Shown: piece by piece, positions 61,736 to 64,000 of the stretch
Layout of the letters: each line of letters starts with the position of its first letter
Numbering within the stretch: the stretch's first letter is position 1
Notes under the pieces: model-generated
Told to the model about the DNA's origin: nothing
What the model saw: only the letters and a program-made list of their open reading frames with translations
The model's database searches: none
NCBI RefSeq assembly: GCF_000307855.1
Contig: NZ_AJLR01000045.1
Span: 62,001-126,000, forward strand
DNA from: Schinkia azotoformans LMG 9581
GTDB lineage: Bacteria; Bacillota; Bacilli; Bacillales; Bacillaceae_J
Reading direction: 5' to 3'
DNA length: 64,000 nt
Made by a program: the position numbers and the translations under genes

Positions 61736-61749
61736 GTGACCTGAGTCAC
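61736..61749 (-). promoter_or_regulatory. CRP/FNR-type palindrome upstream of the chemoreceptor
   Basis: GTGA-N6-TCAC (spacer CCTGAG) lies about 80 nt upstream of the start, in the place of a promoter. It matches the core of the CRP/FNR box TGTGA-N6-TCACA. Confidence 0.4.
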
Positions 61750-61946
61750 GTTAGGTATATTTAATTTTTTTTGTTGATATTGTAATCGAACAACAAAAAT
61801 CAATAGTAAAGCAATCATTAAATGAAAGCCAAACCTTATTCAATAGCCTGATGAGCAAATATTTCGATGAATAAAATTAGGATATGGCACAGGATGAAAT
61901 TTTCGGTTTCAAGCTTTTAGAAAGTATTTTTGTTATTAAACTTCAC

Positions 61947-61980
61947 TATGGTTTTTGCTTTACATCTATTTAATAAATCA
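61947..61980. repeat. 34-nt degenerate repeat, copy 2
   Basis: See copy 1 at 54,547. It directly precedes the LysE relic. Confidence 0.35.
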
Positions 61981-61993
61981 GATTAGTGCTTTT

Positions 61994-62092
61994 ATGAAAA
62001 AACCTAAAGCACAAAATATTATTGAAGGAATCACAGGGACAATACTGATTGGATTTGGAATTAAATTAGCTTTAGAAAAGGTCCATAATTAG
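61994..62092 (+). pseudogene. Relic of a LysE-family exporter C-terminus
   Basis: A 32-codon frame whose E-G-I-T-G-T-I-L-I-G-F-G-I-K-L-A-L-E-K matches the last transmembrane helix of LysE/RhtB amino-acid exporters. The rest of the gene is missing. No ribosome site. Confidence 0.65.
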
Positions 62093-62137
62093 GTATGCAC
62101 CATTTCTTGGTGGTTTTACTAGGATTCCCCATTAGGT

Positions 62138-62163
62138 AGCGTGGTAATTCGAATTACCACGCT
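62138..62163. terminator. 26-nt perfect palindrome
   Basis: AGCGTGGTAATTC followed directly by its reverse complement. As RNA it would form a strong stem with a small loop, but no T-run follows on either side. It lies between two decayed genes and may be a leftover terminator or protein-binding site. Confidence 0.4.
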
Positions 62164-62186
62164 GTCAAGATGATTACTAAAGAATT

Positions 62187-62520
62187 CTATGCTTCTGTAG
62201 TAAAATTCATTGGATGTTCCCCGCGATGTGGTACGTAATCGGTTGAACCCCAGAATGTAAGCCCAATTGGCAATTCATCTTCATTCCACGTCTTCCGGCC
62301 TTTTAACACGCCAACCAACGTGATCCATATAGGCTCTGTCACCAGCCAGAAATACAAGACTGTGGTGTTCAAATTCATTATTTACTCTTAAATACACGGT
62401 GTCTTTTGACCGTTCTGTAATTTCTAATCCAAGTACTTCATGAAAAAACCATAATGATTTTTGTAAGTTTGGGGTAACCAATGAGACATGTCCAAGCTTT
62501 GCAATTTCCGGAATGTACAT
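62187..62520 (-). pseudogene. Broken extradiol ring-cleavage dioxygenase (VOC family)
   Basis: The N-terminal frame (80 codons) begins I-A-K-L-G-H-V-S-L-V-T-P-N and has E-H-H-S-L-V-F and D-H-V-G-W-R-V. The first His is a metal ligand in catechol 2,3-dioxygenase-like proteins. It ends at a stop, and in another frame W-N-E-D-E-L-P-I-G-L-T-F-W-G with H-P-M-N-F-T-T-E-A continues as a C-terminus. The middle ~200 residues are missing. GGAG precedes the ATG. Clearly inactive. Confidence 0.75.
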
Positions 62521-62569
62521 TTTATCACTCCTATTTTAAAAAAAGTTGTGATTCTAATAAACTAGCATT

Positions 62570-63277
62570 TTAGCCCAATTTAAGGGTTGATTCAGATAAA
62601 AACAACTTCTGTCCAAAATAATCGATGGAGTCCTCATATAGCATGGTTTTATGGGTGGCAAGTGTTAATAAGACTTTTACAGTAATATCAGCAACCATTT
62701 TACCTATTTTTGCTCTAAGGGCAAAGAACTCCTCCCGATGGTCATTGCCATTTTCATCTTCAAGCAAATTCATATAACGTTCCATTAATTCTTCGGCGGA
62801 TTGCGGTTCTGTTGTTAATTCGGCCAAGACCGAGCCAATCGCAATAAAGGATTCCACTAGCAAAATCCCATGTTCCAGTTAGACGATAGCCATCTCCGTC
62901 TTTTACAACTTTCCCAACAGGAGGGAAGACATCACAAATCATTCCACCTTGATTTACTACTTCATCCATACCTTTTTCCGGTAAAAATGCTGGTACGACA
63001 TTATGCAGTCCATAAAAATAGGTTAGCCAGGCTGCGGAAGCATTGTGTTTCGCAACAGTCCGAATAATTTTAATAAAAGTTCTTAGATCCACTTGTGGAC
63101 CACCGTATTTTTTAGGAAGCATTAATTTATTTAACTGTCCTTCTTTAATTGCGTCGATTACCTTACTTGAAAATGTAGCGTTTTTCTCAGCTACCTGTAG
63201 TTCTTCCCCGCTAATTGGACAACTTTCTCCGCTGCAGCAAGTAATTTATTAACATCAACTTGAGAAATTTTCATCAT
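62570..63277 (-). pseudogene. Broken flavin-dependent monooxygenase (acyl-CoA dehydrogenase-like hydroxylase)
   Basis: Three frames in series on the reverse strand: L-L-A-A-A-E-K-V-V-Q-L-A-G (shifted), then M-L-P-K-K-Y-G-G-P with V-K-D-G-D-G-Y-R-L-T-G-T-W, then E-E-F-F-A-L-R-A-K-I-G-K-M-V-A-D and D-S-I-D-Y-F-G. The pattern fits the oxygenase component of two-component hydroxylases of the 4-hydroxyphenylacetate/HsaA type. The middle, including most of the flavin-binding barrel, is lost. It lies directly upstream of the dioxygenase relic on the same strand, as in an aromatic-degradation operon. Confidence 0.75.
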
Positions 63278-63385
63278 TATTGGGAAAATGGAAATCAAAG
63301 AGGGTGTATGATTCGCGAAAGTTGAGGAAGATCAGGAAAACGGGAATCATAGAACATATATGAAGACCATTTCTTCTAAGTTCCT

Positions 63386-63545
63386 AAAAAATGCAGCCAC
63401 GCTAAGGGCAGAACCCACACTCCCTGTCCTCAAAAACGAAAAATGCGGCCATGCTAAGGGAGGAGCCCACAATCCGTGACCTCAAAATGAAAAATACGGC
63501 GATGCCAAGGGAGAGACCCACCCCTGTCCGCAATGTCGAAAAGCC
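63386..63545. repeat. Three tandem copies of a 51-52 bp unit
   Basis: Each unit reads AAAAAT-R-C-R-GCCA-Y-GC-YAAGGG followed by R-ACCCAC and a pyrimidine-rich end. The units begin near 63,386, 63,438 and 63,489 (periods 52 and 51) and are about 75-80 percent alike by eye. GGG and CCC blocks in each unit can pair. No protein frame is conserved across the array. Confidence 0.65.
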
Positions 63546-63819
63546 GAGTTTCGATCTTCATTCTCTGTTTACTGCGCTATTGGGTTCTGTTGTTCTGCGG
63601 TATATTAACTTTTATTATTTTAAGAAAGTAATAGCTTCGCCACAGTGGCTCCTCGAAATTTGTCGGGGAATGTTAGGATGATTGATTAATAGGGTATGTT
63701 AAAATAATGGTGCAACTGAATATTGAAAGAGTGGTTGGTTGTCGCTCTTCTTTCTGTAAAGGAAAGGGGTAAAAAAATCAACAAGGGGTGGTCTTCAGAA
63801 GAATCTCCATGCTTATCCA

Positions 63820-64000
63820 TCACAAAACCATGTTTCCCTTTTCTCCCCTTACCTCATTTTTATTCACCCGAAACAATTCACCAAATGCCGCCCCACCTAA
63901 AATCAAGACAGCCCCGGCTATTTGCACAAGACTTAATTTTTCTCCTAAAAGGGCAGCTGAAAAAACCAATGCCGATAGCGGCTCCAAATATCCAAGGATT
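63820..64000 (-). CDS. EamA/DMT-family transporter, C-terminal end (cut by the window edge)
   Basis: The last 59 residues of a drug/metabolite transporter: L-E-P-L-S-A-L-V-F-S-A-A-L-L-G-E-K-L-S, then Q-I-A-G-A-V-L-I-L-G-G-A as the final helix and a polar tail. EamA proteins have ten helices in two repeats; the 5' part lies beyond base 64,000. Substrate unknown. The 275 nt between the tandem repeat and this gene show nothing else I can support. Confidence 0.85.
   Translation of the reverse strand, partial: ILGYLEPLSALVFSAALLGEKLSLVQIAGAVLILGGAAFGELFRVNKNEVRGEKGNMVL

Overview
The window is a chromosomal segment of a low-GC, spore-former-type Firmicute of the family Bacillaceae. Gene content and order from about 0.3 to 43.8 kb follow the Bacillus subtilis uvrBA / yvlABCD / hprK-lgt-yvoD-ppaX-yvoF / hisZGDBHAFI / trxB-yvcI-rapZ-yvcK-whiA-crh / clpP / sigL / cggR-gapA-pgk-tpi-pgm-eno / secG-est-rnr-smpB-ssrA arrangement. 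The dispersed intergenic repeats are of kinds I associate with Bacillus/Neobacillus-like genomes; I cannot name the species.

Layout. 0-5.3 kb: UvrB and UvrA under a LexA-like box. 5.4-7.1 kb: a membrane diguanylate cyclase. 7.2-9.5 kb: an envelope-stress cassette (yvlABCD) behind a sigma-W-type promoter. 9.7-13.8 kb: HPr kinase/phosphorylase with lgt, yvoD, ppaX and an acyltransferase. 14.1-20.9 kb: an eight-gene histidine operon. 21-27.8 kb: TPR protein, thioredoxin reductase, then yvcI-rapZ-yvcK-whiA-crh. 27.8-30 kb: ClpP (reverse strand, CtsR box), tRNA-Arg(CCG), then about 1 kb of mobile-element debris holding a decayed integrase, a type I toxin-antitoxin-like locus and att-like direct repeats. 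30-39.5 kb: sigma-54, then CggR and the lower glycolytic genes, with a textbook CggR operator. 39.6-44.7 kb: secG, est, rnr, smpB and a tmRNA gene interrupted in its T-loop by a 286-nt group I intron.

45-64 kb is accessory and mostly on the reverse strand: a peptide-detoxification-type ABC transporter (ATPase, FtsX-like permease, YxeA-like protein) with a two-component system; a VanZ-RDD membrane protein; a DUF418 membrane protein whose promoter carries the same three-repeat operator as the ABC operon; DUF421; several decayed genes; a YmaF-like His-rich protein; a Ktr potassium transporter behind a c-di-AMP riboswitch; a DUF2294 protein; a chemoreceptor; relics of a LysE exporter, an extradiol dioxygenase and a flavin monooxygenase; a tandem repeat; and the 3' end of an EamA transporter at the window edge.

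How the parts connect: HprK, Crh and PpaX form the HPr/Crh(Ser46) signalling set, in line with a cre-like site before sigL. CggR senses glycolytic flux. SmpB, tmRNA and RNase R are the trans-translation set. The two-component system and its neighbours look like a small regulon sharing one operator. The features I would check first are the tmRNA intron, the tRNA-adjacent relic with its toxin locus, the shared operator, and an Asp-to-Tyr change in the HprK active site.
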